Counted from the stretch's first letter, positions 8,971-17,514 are shown. The stretch: DNA of 34,966 nucleotides from Salinivenus lutea (GCA_002894685.1 NCRC01000034.1:1-34966); one strand, 5' to 3'. Translations and numbers: made by a program. Notes: a model not told the origin generated them from the sequence alone.

Positions 8971-9075
8971 GCGTGAAACGTGGAACGTTGAACGTATAAC
9001 GTGGGGCGTCGAAGGTGGAGCCTCGAACGTCGAATGAGATGCGTCGAACGTTAAACGTCGAACGTGCAACACTCA
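8971..9075 (+). repeat. Left heptad array: 15 units of a degenerate ACGTNGA 7-mer
   Basis: The interval divides exactly into fifteen 7-bp units without any slippage. Examples are acgtgga (8978), acgttga (8985), acgtcga (9027, 9055), gcgtcga (9006, 9041) and acgtgca (9062). The consensus reads RCGTNGA on the plus strand. The last unit contains the stop codon of the helix-bundle gene (9073-9075), and the first starts just upstream of the gmd ATG. The units vary in sequence but not in spacing. The same consensus occurs in opposite orientation at 9511-9580. It has no spacers and is not a CRISPR. Confidence 0.85.
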
Positions 9076-9480
9076 GTCGGTGACGTATTTTTGTGGGACT
9101 TCGCGGACGTCGTCGGGTTTGTTGCTTTGCTCAAGATATTGAATGAAGTTGTGCAGCTGGCGCGAAACCTTGTCGGCAAGGTCATGCACCTCTTCAAACT
9201 CGCCTTCCTTCAAATACTCTTGGACCCGCGCAATGACGAGCTGAGACCGGACCTCCCCAGCCGACGCCTTTGACTTTCCGAGAAAATCAACGATAAGCGA
9301 GCGAGTCCGGCTTTCGAACCCCTCTGCTATATTGGACATGACGCTGATCGCCGCCCGGCGGATCTGATCTTTGAGGGCCCAATCGTTTTCGAAGCCCTCA
9401 GTTCTGGTCAGCGCATACACGCGGTTCGTCAGCATCCGAGCCGTCTTCCACGCACGCAAATCCTCGAACCGCTCCGCCAT
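9073..9480 (-). CDS. Four-helix-bundle protein, S23/IVP family
   Basis: A 135-aa protein of the family first seen in 23S rRNA intervening sequences (also called four helix bundle or S23 protein). It opens [17 protein letters not shown] and has the hallmark [16 protein letters not shown] at residues 39-54, followed by a helix rich in small residues ([16 protein letters not shown]) and two more amphipathic helices (86-120). The biochemical role of the family is unknown; related Avd proteins work in diversity-generating retroelements, but none is present here. ATG 9480 is chosen because it directly precedes the conserved FEDL motif; earlier codons would be made from the flanking repeats. It lies between fcl and gmd and is flanked on both sides by inverted heptad arrays, so gene and arrays together look like one inserted unit. 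Confidence 0.88.
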   Translation of the reverse strand: MAERFEDLRAWKTARMLTNRVYALTRTEGFENDWALKDQIRRAAISVMSNIAEGFESRTRSLIVDFLGKSKASAGEVRSQLVIARVQEYLKEGEFEEVHDLADKVSRQLHNFIQYLEQSNKPDDVREVPQKYVTD

Positions 9481-9510
9481 GACGAAAACGCGTGGGACCT
9501 GCAACAGAAA

Positions 9511-9580
9511 ACGTTCAACGTGCAACGTGGCACGTGCAACGCATGTCGTTCAACGTTCCACGTTCGACGTGACACGCTCT
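9511..9580 (-). repeat. Right heptad array: 10 units, inverted relative to the left array
   Basis: Ten 7-bp units in exact register. Read on the plus strand they include acgttca (9511), acgtgca (9518, 9532), acgttcc (9553) and acgttcg (9560); on the minus strand these become the same ACGTNGA-type consensus as at 8971-9075. The array overlaps the end of fcl: its stop codon (9550-9552) and last nine codons lie inside the repeat. One unit (tcgttca, 9546) and one (acgcatg, 9539) are diverged. Confidence 0.82.
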
Positions 9581-10536
9581 TTGAACCACTCGTACGTCTT
9601 CTCGATGCCCTCCCGCAACGACGTATCGGCCGACCATCCGAGTTCCTCCATCCGACTCGTGTCGACCAGCTTGCGCGGCGTGCCGTCCGGTTTCGAACGG
9701 TCGTGCTCGATGGGGCCGTCGTGGCCGACCACCTCCTGAATGAGCGCCATCAGGTCGTTGATCGACAGGTCCTCCCCCACGCCCACGTTCAGCATGCCCT
9801 CCGGGGCGACCTCGCGAATCTCGTCTTCCGGCGTTTCCAGAACGAACCGCACCGCGTCGGCTAGGTCGTCGACGTACAGAAACTCGCGCCTCGGTTCACC
9901 GGACCCCCAGAGCGTCACCGACGCATCCGAGCCGTCCGGCGCCGCGCTCTTCGCCTCATGGGCCTTGCGCAAGAGGGCCGGCAGGACGTGACTCGTCTCC
10001 AGGTCAAAGTCGTCGCCCGGTCCGTAGAGGTTAGTCGGCATAAGGGTGAGCATGTCGTCGCCGTGCTGGCGGTGCATAGCCTCGCACAGCTTGTGTCCGG
10101 CGATCTTGGCGACGGCGTACCACTGGTTCGTCGGCTCCAGCGGGCCGGTCAGGAGGCTGTCCTCCGACATCGGCTGAGGCGCGTGCTTCGGGTAGATGCA
10201 GGTCGAGCCCAGAAAAATCAGTCGCTCGACGCCCGTTTCGTGGGCCGCATTGATCACGCTCTGCTGGATGGCGAGGTTGTCGCCGATGAAGTCGGCCGGA
10301 TAGCGGTCGTTGGCCAGGATGCCGCCCACGCGGGCCGCCGCCAGAACGACGAAGTCGGGCTGTTTGGCCTCGAAAAAGTCTTGGGTAGCATGCGGGTCAC
10401 GGAGATCGAGTGCATCGGAGGTCCGGCCCACAAGATTTTCGTACCCAACATCATCAAGGTGCTGCCAAATCGCTTGGCCTACCATGCCACGGTGGCCAGC
10501 AATGTAAGTTGTCTTTTCTTTGTTTTGAGTATTCAT
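9550..10536 (-). CDS. fcl: GDP-L-fucose synthase (epimerase/reductase)
   Basis: A 328-aa Fcl/WcaG that epimerises and reduces GDP-4-keto-6-deoxymannose to GDP-L-fucose. Visible motifs are the NADP Rossmann fold GHRGMVG (14-20), AAARVGGILAN, FLGSTCIYPK with the catalytic Ser111 and Cys113, and YxxxK at Y140/K144 in NQWYAVAKIAG. Further family blocks are MPTNLYGPGDDFD and REFLYVDDLADAV. It works with Gmd downstream. The final residues (TSNVER) are encoded by the heptad array, so the natural C-terminus may have been replaced when the array arrived. The first codons are AT-rich, next to the low-GC glycosyltransferase 7 bp upstream. Confidence 0.95.
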   Translation of the reverse strand: MNTQNKEKTTYIAGHRGMVGQAIWQHLDDVGYENLVGRTSDALDLRDPHATQDFFEAKQPDFVVLAAARVGGILANDRYPADFIGDNLAIQQSVINAAHETGVERLIFLGSTCIYPKHAPQPMSEDSLLTGPLEPTNQWYAVAKIAGHKLCEAMHRQHGDDMLTLMPTNLYGPGDDFDLETSHVLPALLRKAHEAKSAAPDGSDASVTLWGSGEPRREFLYVDDLADAVRFVLETPEDEIREVAPEGMLNVGVGEDLSINDLMALIQEVVGHDGPIEHDRSKPDGTPRKLVDTSRMEELGWSADTSLREGIEKTYEWFKERVTSNVER

Positions 10537-10543
10537 TTGTCTG

Positions 10544-11839
10544 TTATCGCAAGTATTTTATAGCATTATATGATATAGGTGAATGCAGTATTTGCATTGC
10601 TACACGCCTAGCAATTCCTACATTCCCAACAGTCTTCCCAATTTTTCTTTCTACCCATCTATTCAGCACTTCTAACTTTTCGCTATCATCACATATGCTC
10701 TTTTTTGTTATTTTTTTTGGGGCTTTTTTTGTCAGCATATTTATTTTACTTACTAGTTCTTTTTTCACCTCTTTTTCTGAATATTTTTTGTCTGCTCTTT
10801 TTTTCGCTTTACGGGAAATTTTTTTAAGTCTATTTTTGTCTTTGTATATCGTTTTCATGGCCTTACTAAAGCTACTTTTATTAGCTGCTACTAGTCCACC
10901 CTCTTTGTGGTTAACTACTTCTACTTGGCTATTGTCTTTTAACGGTGTGTTTAGCGTAACAACTGGTGTTCCACATAGCATAGATTCAGCTAATACCATT
11001 CCGAAACTCTCTCCTATACTCGAAGCGTGAACAAATGTCTGTGCAGAAGTATATACTTTTCTCAGTTTTTCATCTGAACTTATTTTCCCCATAGTAGTCA
11101 CGCAATTTTTCGTCTTTTTAGGCAATTTTTGTACTTCTTTTTTAATCTTACTTGGAGGATTAACCAGAAGCAGACGTGTTTTTCTGTATTTATCGTTTAC
11201 TTTTTTAAAGGACTTGATAGTGCACTTACCCCATTTCGGATTACTACTGCTTCCTACTCTTGTATACAAAAAGTTTTTTTCGCCAACACCTATCCTACTC
11301 CTAAACTTTTTTACCTTATCATCACAAGAAGGATAAAACGTTTTTTCGTCTACTGGAAGTGGTAGCACCGTTCCAACAGGATTCGGATTAAGATTTTTTC
11401 CCCATCTCTTCCACTTCCATAAGCACCACTTGGTATGCAAAAAATGAAGATCTATGAAATTTCTATTTTGCGATTGATCAACACGCGCAAAGTGATTCGT
11501 CTCTACAGTAGGTAACTTTTTACCAACATGGCTGCATATTTGCCTAGCCACCTGCAGTATTCCTTGTCCACCACTACCTTCTCTGTGAATATGTATTATA
11601 TTGGGCTCCCATTTTGCAACTCGTTCTATGGCTCGTTTTTTTTCTATACTTTTACTTCCTCCTACGAAAAGATTTACATTGGATTTTTTTACTAACTCCT
11701 CAAATTCACCTCCTCCATGTAGAGCGAGCAGAGACGAACTATTATAGTATTCATCATATATGGATGAGTACCTATAGGCCGCCCTCTGGGTTCCATGTCT
11801 TTCTAAATTTCCTACTATACTTACTATCCGTTTTTTCAT
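10544..11839 (-). CDS. GT4-like glycosyltransferase, low-GC and lysine-rich
   Basis: A 431-aa GT-B fold glycosyltransferase. The N-terminus MKKRIVSIVGNLERHGTQRAA is typical of GT4 enzymes. The donor site contains TFVHASSIGESFGMVLAESMLCGTPVVTL (about 285-313), with the ExFG....E motif that binds the nucleotide sugar. Acceptor and sugar are unknown. Composition is striking: the gene is AT-rich with poly-T/poly-A runs and the protein is very basic (KKAPKKITKKS, KNRLKKISRKAKKRADKK), unlike its acidic, GC-rich neighbours. This suggests recent import from a low-GC, non-halophilic source. The C-terminal 30 residues look less family-like. Spacing of 7 bp to fcl implies co-transcription. Confidence 0.85.
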   Translation of the reverse strand: MKKRIVSIVGNLERHGTQRAAYRYSSIYDEYYNSSSLLALHGGGEFEELVKKSNVNLFVGGSKSIEKKRAIERVAKWEPNIIHIHREGSGGQGILQVARQICSHVGKKLPTVETNHFARVDQSQNRNFIDLHFLHTKWCLWKWKRWGKNLNPNPVGTVLPLPVDEKTFYPSCDDKVKKFRSRIGVGEKNFLYTRVGSSSNPKWGKCTIKSFKKVNDKYRKTRLLLVNPPSKIKKEVQKLPKKTKNCVTTMGKISSDEKLRKVYTSAQTFVHASSIGESFGMVLAESMLCGTPVVTLNTPLKDNSQVEVVNHKEGGLVAANKSSFSKAMKTIYKDKNRLKKISRKAKKRADKKYSEKEVKKELVSKINMLTKKAPKKITKKSICDDSEKLEVLNRWVERKIGKTVGNVGIARRVAMQILHSPISYNAIKYLR

Positions 11840-11879
11840 ATAAATGTTTTTACTTTACGTGAAACGAATATCATTTACA

Positions 11880-13121
11880 TTATATCATCCCGTAAATATA
11901 CCTCTGCAATACGATATTGTAACGTTCAGCCGCATGCGAGAGTGTGTAGTGTTCTTCAAATGCCTCCCTTCCTCGTTCGCCCATCGCCGCCAAGCAATCT
12001 CGGCCGGCAATGAGCTTTCGTAGCATGTCTGCAACCTCGGCCCCCGTTGGATCCTCTGCGACGAGGCCACATTCATGCTTCTGGATGGTGCTCCCCACCT
12101 CGCTGTTGGACTCAACGAACCCGAGCATCGGGGTCCCCGCTGCCATGATGCCGTAGGTCTTGCTCGGCACCGACATGCCGGTAAACCGCCCTTCGAGGCA
12201 GACTACGGCTAGGTCGGCGGCCGAAAGGACCGTATCGAGGTCATCGAGGGGCTGGTACGGTAGAAACAGCACGTTGTCCAGGTCGCGGTCGGCGGCCATG
12301 CGCTGGAGCTTTTCCTTCTTCGCCCCCTCCCCATTGAACTGAAAGAGGACTGGGACGTCTTGCAGCCGTTCCGCCGCCTCGATGAGGGGCTCCAGGTTGT
12401 GGGTCGTGCCCATCCGGCCGGAGTACTGGACGAGAATGCGATCGCCCACGTCGTGCTCCTCCCGAAAGGGATTTTCGTCCCGGGGCACCGGCTCCACGGT
12501 CCGCTCGTCTGACCAGTTGGGGATGAGGTGCATCGTACCCCAGTTCTCGCGCCGGAGCTTTTGCCGAACGAGCTCGGCCATATCGCGACCAATGACGATG
12601 GTCCCGGCCGCCCGGTTCAGCATGAGCTGCGACACCTGTTCCCATCCTCGACCGAGCAAGGAGCCCGACTCTACAACCCCAAGCTCTTCCGCAATGTCGG
12701 GATATACGTCGTACACGAGCTGCACGTAGGGCATCCCGTGCACCATCGACATGTACCAGCCCGCCAGTCCGGCAAACGGGGGGTTCGTCGTGGCGAGCAG
12801 GCCGTCGAACTGGTCGCGGTCGCGAGCGAGGGCGCGAATCGTGGAGAGCAGGTAGGTCATTCCGCGAATGCCACGACGCACCATGCCGTCCCGGTGCGCC
12901 CCCAGCACCGGCACCCGCTTGATCCGGATGCCCTCGTGAAGCAATTCAGGCGGGACTTTTTCTTCCCCCTCCTCGACCACGTACTCCGGCTGGTCGCAGT
13001 AGACGGTAATCTGCCATCCTTTCTCCTGGAGGCGCCGAGCGATCTCCGTCATGTGCATCCCCGTCGACACCATTTCGGGGTAAAAGTGCTTGCAGACCAG
13101 CGCGAGGCGTTTCTGGGGCAT
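11880..13121 (-). CDS. GT4 glycosyltransferase, WbuB-like
   Basis: A 413-aa enzyme with two Rossmann-like halves. It begins MPQKRLALVCKHFYPEMVSTGMHMTEIARRLQEKGW, the classic family start with a substrate loop. The linker region has YVQLVYDVYPDIAEELG, and the C-terminal donor domain shows YSGRMGTTHNLEPLIEA, LPYQPLDDLDTVLSAADLAVV and PSKTYGIMAAGTPML. These features match the WbuB-type subgroup that adds N-acetylated or deoxy sugars in O-antigen and capsule units; the actual sugar is not predictable. ATG 13121 is chosen over the long open upstream extension, which is arginine-rich and non-conserved in style. GC content is normal for the genome, unlike the gene after it. Confidence 0.9.
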   Translation of the reverse strand: MPQKRLALVCKHFYPEMVSTGMHMTEIARRLQEKGWQITVYCDQPEYVVEEGEEKVPPELLHEGIRIKRVPVLGAHRDGMVRRGIRGMTYLLSTIRALARDRDQFDGLLATTNPPFAGLAGWYMSMVHGMPYVQLVYDVYPDIAEELGVVESGSLLGRGWEQVSQLMLNRAAGTIVIGRDMAELVRQKLRRENWGTMHLIPNWSDERTVEPVPRDENPFREEHDVGDRILVQYSGRMGTTHNLEPLIEAAERLQDVPVLFQFNGEGAKKEKLQRMAADRDLDNVLFLPYQPLDDLDTVLSAADLAVVCLEGRFTGMSVPSKTYGIMAAGTPMLGFVESNSEVGSTIQKHECGLVAEDPTGAEVADMLRKLIAGRDCLAAMGERGREAFEEHYTLSHAAERYNIVLQRYIYGMI

Positions 13122-13201
13122 ACAGGATAGATTTGAAAACGAGAGGACGGAAGCGTAGGGAAACCGAAAACGGACACGGAACCAGCCTCTGGGGGGCAGG
13201 G

Positions 13202-14101
13202 TCAGGACGCTGCGGGTGAGGTCAAGTCCCACTCTGGAAACTCTCGCCCGAGCATTTGCTCTAGTTTGCAAACATCCTCCGCGTACCGGTCTTCCAGCTC
13301 TTCTCTGAGGTTCGGATCCATCTCTTCCTCTACCTCCTGCTTGCCAAACCAATGCTTGACGTCCAGCGCTTCGGCAACCCGTGCTGGCCAGTAGATATTG
13401 GATTGCTTTAATCTCCTGTTGAGATCAATAGCCCAGGCATACGCGGCATGAAAGCGCGGCAGGTGGCGGGAGTTCTCTTTCGACTTGCCTGCCTCTTCTG
13501 GAAAGAGTTCTGGATCGACGTCAAGAAATCTAGCAATCTTCTCCCGAGCCTGCTCTACGGCACTGAGGTCCGCTTCCGTGGTTAACACAAGGAACTGATC
13601 TCGGTCGAAGAACTCCAGCCATCGCTTGAGATGGCGTGCATAGTGGGCGTGTTTGACCGCATACGAACGCTGCTCCAAGAACTCCCGAAAGGTAAGATCG
13701 AAGTTATCAACCCGCTTGGAGAACCAATACCCCGAATAGAGCGCATCAACCGGATTTCGAAGGATGATGATAAACTTCTTAATTGACGGCACGGACGATT
13801 TTATTTTATCTATCTTTTCAGGCTCACAGTAGATATATTGCGGGGTGACCTCTCCAATGGCTTTGTACTTAGACTTTTCGTCACTCGGAAAAATTTTTTG
13901 ATACCACGTCAAACCACGTTTTTGGTAGTACCGATCGAAGAAGTGTACTTCTCGTTCTTCGGGGACCCAGATGTTAGGATGACTGTCAAGCACTTCGTAC
14001 AGCCAGCTCGATCCCGCCTTCGGCACACCAATCCCAAGAAATGTAGGCCACTGTACAGACGTTGATTCCATAAGCTGGTCAGAATGGCTCTCGTCAGTCA
14101 A
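13202..14101 (-). CDS. PAPS-dependent sulfotransferase
   Basis: A 299-aa sulfotransferase that would move a sulfuryl group from PAPS to a carbohydrate hydroxyl. The 5'-phosphosulfate loop is at residues 27-34 (PKAGSSWL), and the 3'-phosphate motif is ILRNPVDALYSGYWFSKR (R115, S123). The pattern FFDRYYQKRGLTWYQKIFP is typical of heparan/N-deacetylase-type and bacterial polysaccharide sulfotransferases. No membrane segment is seen, so it probably acts in the cytoplasm on the lipid-linked unit or nucleotide sugar. ATG 14101 is used; ATG 14071 (MESTSVQWP) is an alternative. It lies 12 bp after the GME-like epimerase gene. Confidence 0.9.
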   Translation of the reverse strand: MTDESHSDQLMESTSVQWPTFLGIGVPKAGSSWLYEVLDSHPNIWVPEEREVHFFDRYYQKRGLTWYQKIFPSDEKSKYKAIGEVTPQYIYCEPEKIDKIKSSVPSIKKFIIILRNPVDALYSGYWFSKRVDNFDLTFREFLEQRSYAVKHAHYARHLKRWLEFFDRDQFLVLTTEADLSAVEQAREKIARFLDVDPELFPEEAGKSKENSRHLPRFHAAYAWAIDLNRRLKQSNIYWPARVAEALDVKHWFGKQEVEEEMDPNLREELEDRYAEDVCKLEQMLGREFPEWDLTSPAAS

Positions 14102-14113
14102 CCTGTGTTTGAC

Positions 14114-15241
14114 CTACGGAAGCGCAAACACAGACCGCTCTTCCTGTGCACGGTGCTCCAGCATCTGATCCTTAATCCACTCGTAGGTGACCTCAATTCC
14201 TTCGCGTAGCGGAATGGAGGGCTCCCAGCCAAGCTCCCCCTGAATCTTCGTATTGTCACTATTGCGCCCGTCTACGCCCTGCGGCTTCGTAAGGTCGTAT
14301 TCACGCTCGAGCTCAATGCCCGCAATGTCGGCCACCGTGTCGACCAGTTCATTGATCGTCACAAGTTCACTGGTCCCGAGATTGATCGGGTACTCGATGT
14401 CGGAGTGCATGATCATCTGTGTGCCCTTCACACAGTCGTCGATATACTGAAAGCTCCGCGTTTGCTCGCCGTTGCCCCAGATGACGATCTCATGGTCACC
14501 AGACATCTCCGCCTCAATCACCTTCCGGGTCAGCGCCGCCGGGGCCTTCTCCCGCCCCCCATCGTAAGTCCCAAACGGGCCGTAGACATTATGGTAGCGG
14601 GCCACGCGGGTTGTGAGACCGAAATCTTCGCGGAAGTGCCGACACATTCGCTCGCTGAAAAGCTTCTCCCACCCGTAGCCGTCTTCGGGCAAGGCCGGAT
14701 ATGCATCCTCTTCAGAGAGAGGTTCCACGTCGGGCGTATCCTGCTTTTCGGCGTTGTAGACGCAGGCGCTCGACGAATAGAAGTACCGATCCACGTCCAT
14801 GTCCCGGGCGGCCATGAGCAGGTGCGTATTGATCCGCACGCTCAGCATGCAGAGGGCCTTGTTGTTCTCGATGAAGCCCATCCCGCCCATGTCGGCGGCG
14901 AGGTTGTACACTTGATCTGCGTCTGCAAGCGCGGCGTAGCAGTTGTCTTTTTCCCGCAGGTCGAGCGAGCGGTTGTCCGCCTGCGGAAACTTCTGAAACC
15001 ACCGGTTCGGGGACTTGATGTCGACGGCGCGCACCTGATCGTAGCCCTGCCGCAGCAGGTCCGCCACAAGGTGGCCGCCGATGAAGCCGCCCGCCCCGCA
15101 GACGACGACGGTGTTATCGGTATCGGCATCCCCCTGATACAGCGGTGGTGCCGCCAACCGCTCGTCGGGATCGGGTGACAGATAACTGTTAGACTGTCCG
15201 TCTCGATGGTCGTTGGTATGTGGAGAGGTGTCGTTCTGCAT
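14114..15241 (-). CDS. GDP-mannose 3,5-epimerase-like SDR
   Basis: A 375-aa extended SDR. The Rossmann motif GAGGFIG is at 49-55. The block NLAADMGGMGFIENN is a signature of GDP-mannose 3,5-epimerase (GME), which makes GDP-L-galactose and GDP-L-gulose. The catalytic set is C160 (SSSACVYNAE), Y189/K193 (YGWEK) and K232 (GGREKAPAAL). The spacing 160-189-193-232 equals that of the characterised plant enzyme (C145, Y174, K178, K217), which is strong support for the same chemistry. The N-terminal 40 residues are an unconserved polar extension. Later motifs are HNVYGPFGTYDGG and RSFQYIDDCVKGT. With Gmd/Fcl it draws on the GDP-mannose pool, so the polymer may contain L-galactose as well as L-fucose. 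Confidence 0.86.
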   Translation of the reverse strand: MQNDTSPHTNDHRDGQSNSYLSPDPDERLAAPPLYQGDADTDNTVVVCGAGGFIGGHLVADLLRQGYDQVRAVDIKSPNRWFQKFPQADNRSLDLREKDNCYAALADADQVYNLAADMGGMGFIENNKALCMLSVRINTHLLMAARDMDVDRYFYSSSACVYNAEKQDTPDVEPLSEEDAYPALPEDGYGWEKLFSERMCRHFREDFGLTTRVARYHNVYGPFGTYDGGREKAPAALTRKVIEAEMSGDHEIVIWGNGEQTRSFQYIDDCVKGTQMIMHSDIEYPINLGTSELVTINELVDTVADIAGIELEREYDLTKPQGVDGRNSDNTKIQGELGWEPSIPLREGIEVTYEWIKDQMLEHRAQEERSVFALP

Positions 15242-15363
15242 GGGTTGTAGTTATTGTTCGATATACGAGAATCGTCATTGTTGACGGATAAGGGACGCGG
15301 TGAAGCTTCGCACACTGGCTCTCCCGACCGCGTCACCCCGGTTAAGCCTCAGACAGAATTGGA

Positions 15364-16269
15364 CTACCAGTTTGCATCAGCCTCGTATCCGAAGTCGATG
15401 AGCACCTGTCCGGCGTGCCTTTTGAATAGGTCCTTTACCTGGCTCGTGAAGTGGTTCTGCCAGTCTCCCGCCACGCCTTTTCGGACAAAGCTTCCTTCAT
15501 CCTGTTCGCCCCGTGAGCGCCCGTTGCTCATGGCCTCAAAGCGGTGCTCGGCCACAATCCGGTCAACCGTCGGAGGCGATGCGTCAAGGCCAAAGTGGTC
15601 CGCCACTCGCCGAAACTCTTCGACCGTATTGGCCAGCAAGTCTTCGTACCGAAGTTCAATGCTCTGGTCTGAATCCCGGTTCTCGCGCCACGAACGCATC
15701 CAGTCCACGAAGTCGGGCAAGAGAGTCCGGCCGAAGTGAAGGAGTCCCTCCTCAACATCTAGGTCCACGTAGTCCTCACACTCTGGGTGCCAAGGCGTCC
15801 GCCGAACGTAGAAGTAATGGCTCACAGCAATGTCGCGCAGGTCGCGGTAGAGCACGACATATGGAACTTCGGCCTCGTGGAGGAGGCGTGCATTGTGTGA
15901 AGAGCCGTGGACGTGCAGCTTGGAAACAACGAGGGCCTCTCGGAATCGGTCAACAAGGTCCGTCGGCAATTCGAAGTCGTGACTTCCTCCAGTGCGAAGC
16001 TCGTACTCGACCGCTTCCGGAATCGTGACATGCTGGTAGCCAGGGTAGCTGGACAGCATGCTCTCCAACCAGCTCGTGCCGCTTTTAGGGAGTCCTGCAA
16101 CGAAAAGGAGTGGGTTCGGGTATGTCCCTGCGTGCTCCTGATAGCCCAACCGCGCATTCCGGAGAGCCCGCCAGTACCGTGCCATTACGGCCCACTTCCG
16201 GCCCGATTGGGCCAGTACGGGCGGTACTACTGATCGAACAATTTTCTTAAGAGACACGCTGCGAATCAC
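15364..16269 (-). CDS. Sulfotransferase (sulfotransfer_1 type)
   Basis: A 301-aa PAPS-dependent sulfotransferase. It has the P-loop-like PKSGTSWLES (61-70), the 3'-phosphate motif LYRDLRDIAVSHYFY (140-154) and, near the C-terminus, RKGVAGDWQNHFT, the conserved RKG..GDWKN element that closes over the cofactor. All three marks of cytosolic-type sulfotransferases are present. The first 40 residues are basic and may be an added helix. The acceptor is not predictable; the gene lies between the GME-like epimerase and a glycosyltransferase, so a sugar of this polymer is the likely target. It differs clearly in sequence from the sulfotransferase at 13202-14101. Confidence 0.92.
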   Translation of the reverse strand: MIRSVSLKKIVRSVVPPVLAQSGRKWAVMARYWRALRNARLGYQEHAGTYPNPLLFVAGLPKSGTSWLESMLSSYPGYQHVTIPEAVEYELRTGGSHDFELPTDLVDRFREALVVSKLHVHGSSHNARLLHEAEVPYVVLYRDLRDIAVSHYFYVRRTPWHPECEDYVDLDVEEGLLHFGRTLLPDFVDWMRSWRENRDSDQSIELRYEDLLANTVEEFRRVADHFGLDASPPTVDRIVAEHRFEAMSNGRSRGEQDEGSFVRKGVAGDWQNHFTSQVKDLFKRHAGQVLIDFGYEADANW

Positions 16270-16304
16270 AGAAAGGAATTATGACTCGGTGGCTGGATGC
16301 GGGT

Positions 16305-17489
16305 TTAAGAGCTCGTCGCACTTTGGTGATTTTTTATTGCATCGATCATTTGTCCCGCAACGGCCTTTCGGCCATAGACGCGTCGGACGTGAGCACGCCC
16401 CTTTCGGCCCATCTCTTCTTGTAGAGACGAAGACCCGAGAACTTTACTCAACTCATTCACGATCCGATCCGCCTGGAGAGGGACTTTGATCCCCGCCCCT
16501 GCTTTTTCAGCGCTTTCGGCAACTCCGACTTCTTCCGAAAGGACGACCGGAGTTCCTGTAGCCATGGCTTCAACCGCAGCCATCGCAAAGTTTTCCGTAT
16601 GGGATGTCAACACAAATGCATTCGCGTCGACCAACGCCTTCAGCCGCGCAGTTGCGTCCACGTAGCCCGTAAAGAACACGGCATCAGAAATTGACAGCTC
16701 TTCGGTAAGGGCTCGCAGTTTTTGGACGTACTGGTCATCCCCCGAGCCGGCAATGACAAATTGGGCCTCGGGCACTCTATCTCGGACGCGAGCAAAGGCT
16801 CGCAGCGACAGGTCTATTCCTTTTCGCGGCTCGAGGCGCCCCAGAAACAAGAGCACAGGAGATTCAGACGTGAGGCCGAGCTGGTTTCGGAATCGGCCCG
16901 ATGGGGGCAAAGATTCAAATTCTGAAAGATCAATGGGATTGGGAACCACAAATCCGGGGGGACTCACCCCGGCTTGCTCCGATTGCCTCTGCTCCACCCC
17001 CGTGGTGTAGTGCAATGCCCACGCCCCATTTAGGTACCTCCACCCGAAGAGCCATAAATAAATCCTCTTCTGGAGCCATCCTTGTTTGAGGGGCCACTGC
17101 ATGAGCCCCGTACGCGGTGAGACGATATACCGCACATTCCCTTGCCGACACGCAGCACCTGCAGCAATTGCCGGGTAGTTCCAAATGCCGTAAATGTACA
17201 CAGCGTCGAACTCATCAACTCGGTCGTAGCACGCCTTGCGGAGGGCGGAGGAATAGAAGAAGCGGCCTGCAACCTTCGAGTGGGAGAAATGCGTGACTCG
17301 CACACCATCTTTTTGGACAGGCCGACCGGTCTTAACATCCAGAGAGACCTCCCCATTCGCATTGGTGGTAAACACCTCAACGGTATGGTCTCGTTCTGCG
17401 AGCCCCTCACACAGCCCTGGAATGCTGCGGGTGGGGCCCCCATACACGTAGGCCGGCTTGTAAAACGGCGTGACAAACAGCAGCTTCAT
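16305..17489 (-). CDS. GT4 glycosyltransferase
   Basis: A 394-aa GT-B enzyme. The N-terminal acceptor domain starts MKLLFVTPFYKPAYVYGGPTRS. The donor domain includes VLLFLGRLEPRKGIDLSLRAF, FVIAGSGDDQYV, FFTGYVD and HTENFAMAAVEAMATGTPVVLS, in which E....E of the ExxFG-like motif contacts the nucleotide sugar. It belongs with retaining group-1 glycosyltransferases such as WcaI/WcaC-like proteins of colanic-acid-type clusters. Specificity is unknown. It sits 25 bp downstream of the Wzy-like polymerase gene in the same direction, consistent with one transcript. Confidence 0.93.
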   Translation of the reverse strand: MKLLFVTPFYKPAYVYGGPTRSIPGLCEGLAERDHTVEVFTTNANGEVSLDVKTGRPVQKDGVRVTHFSHSKVAGRFFYSSALRKACYDRVDEFDAVYIYGIWNYPAIAAGAACRQGNVRYIVSPRTGLMQWPLKQGWLQKRIYLWLFGWRYLNGAWALHYTTGVEQRQSEQAGVSPPGFVVPNPIDLSEFESLPPSGRFRNQLGLTSESPVLLFLGRLEPRKGIDLSLRAFARVRDRVPEAQFVIAGSGDDQYVQKLRALTEELSISDAVFFTGYVDATARLKALVDANAFVLTSHTENFAMAAVEAMATGTPVVLSEEVGVAESAEKAGAGIKVPLQADRIVNELSKVLGSSSLQEEMGRKGRAHVRRVYGRKAVAGQMIDAIKNHQSATSS

Positions 17490-17514
17490 TCAAGGCAGAC
17501 ACTTGGATATATTC

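Noticed and set aside
9073-9480. Avd component of a diversity-generating retroelement
   Set aside because: The fold family is related, but there is no reverse transcriptase, no template/variable repeat pair and no target protein with such a variable end nearby.
9073-9480. Intervening sequence within a 23S rRNA gene
   Set aside because: The gene lies between fcl and gmd; no rRNA sequence is present.
8971-9580. CRISPR array
   Set aside because: Units are 7 bp, adjacent and degenerate, with no unique spacers, and no cas gene is in the window.
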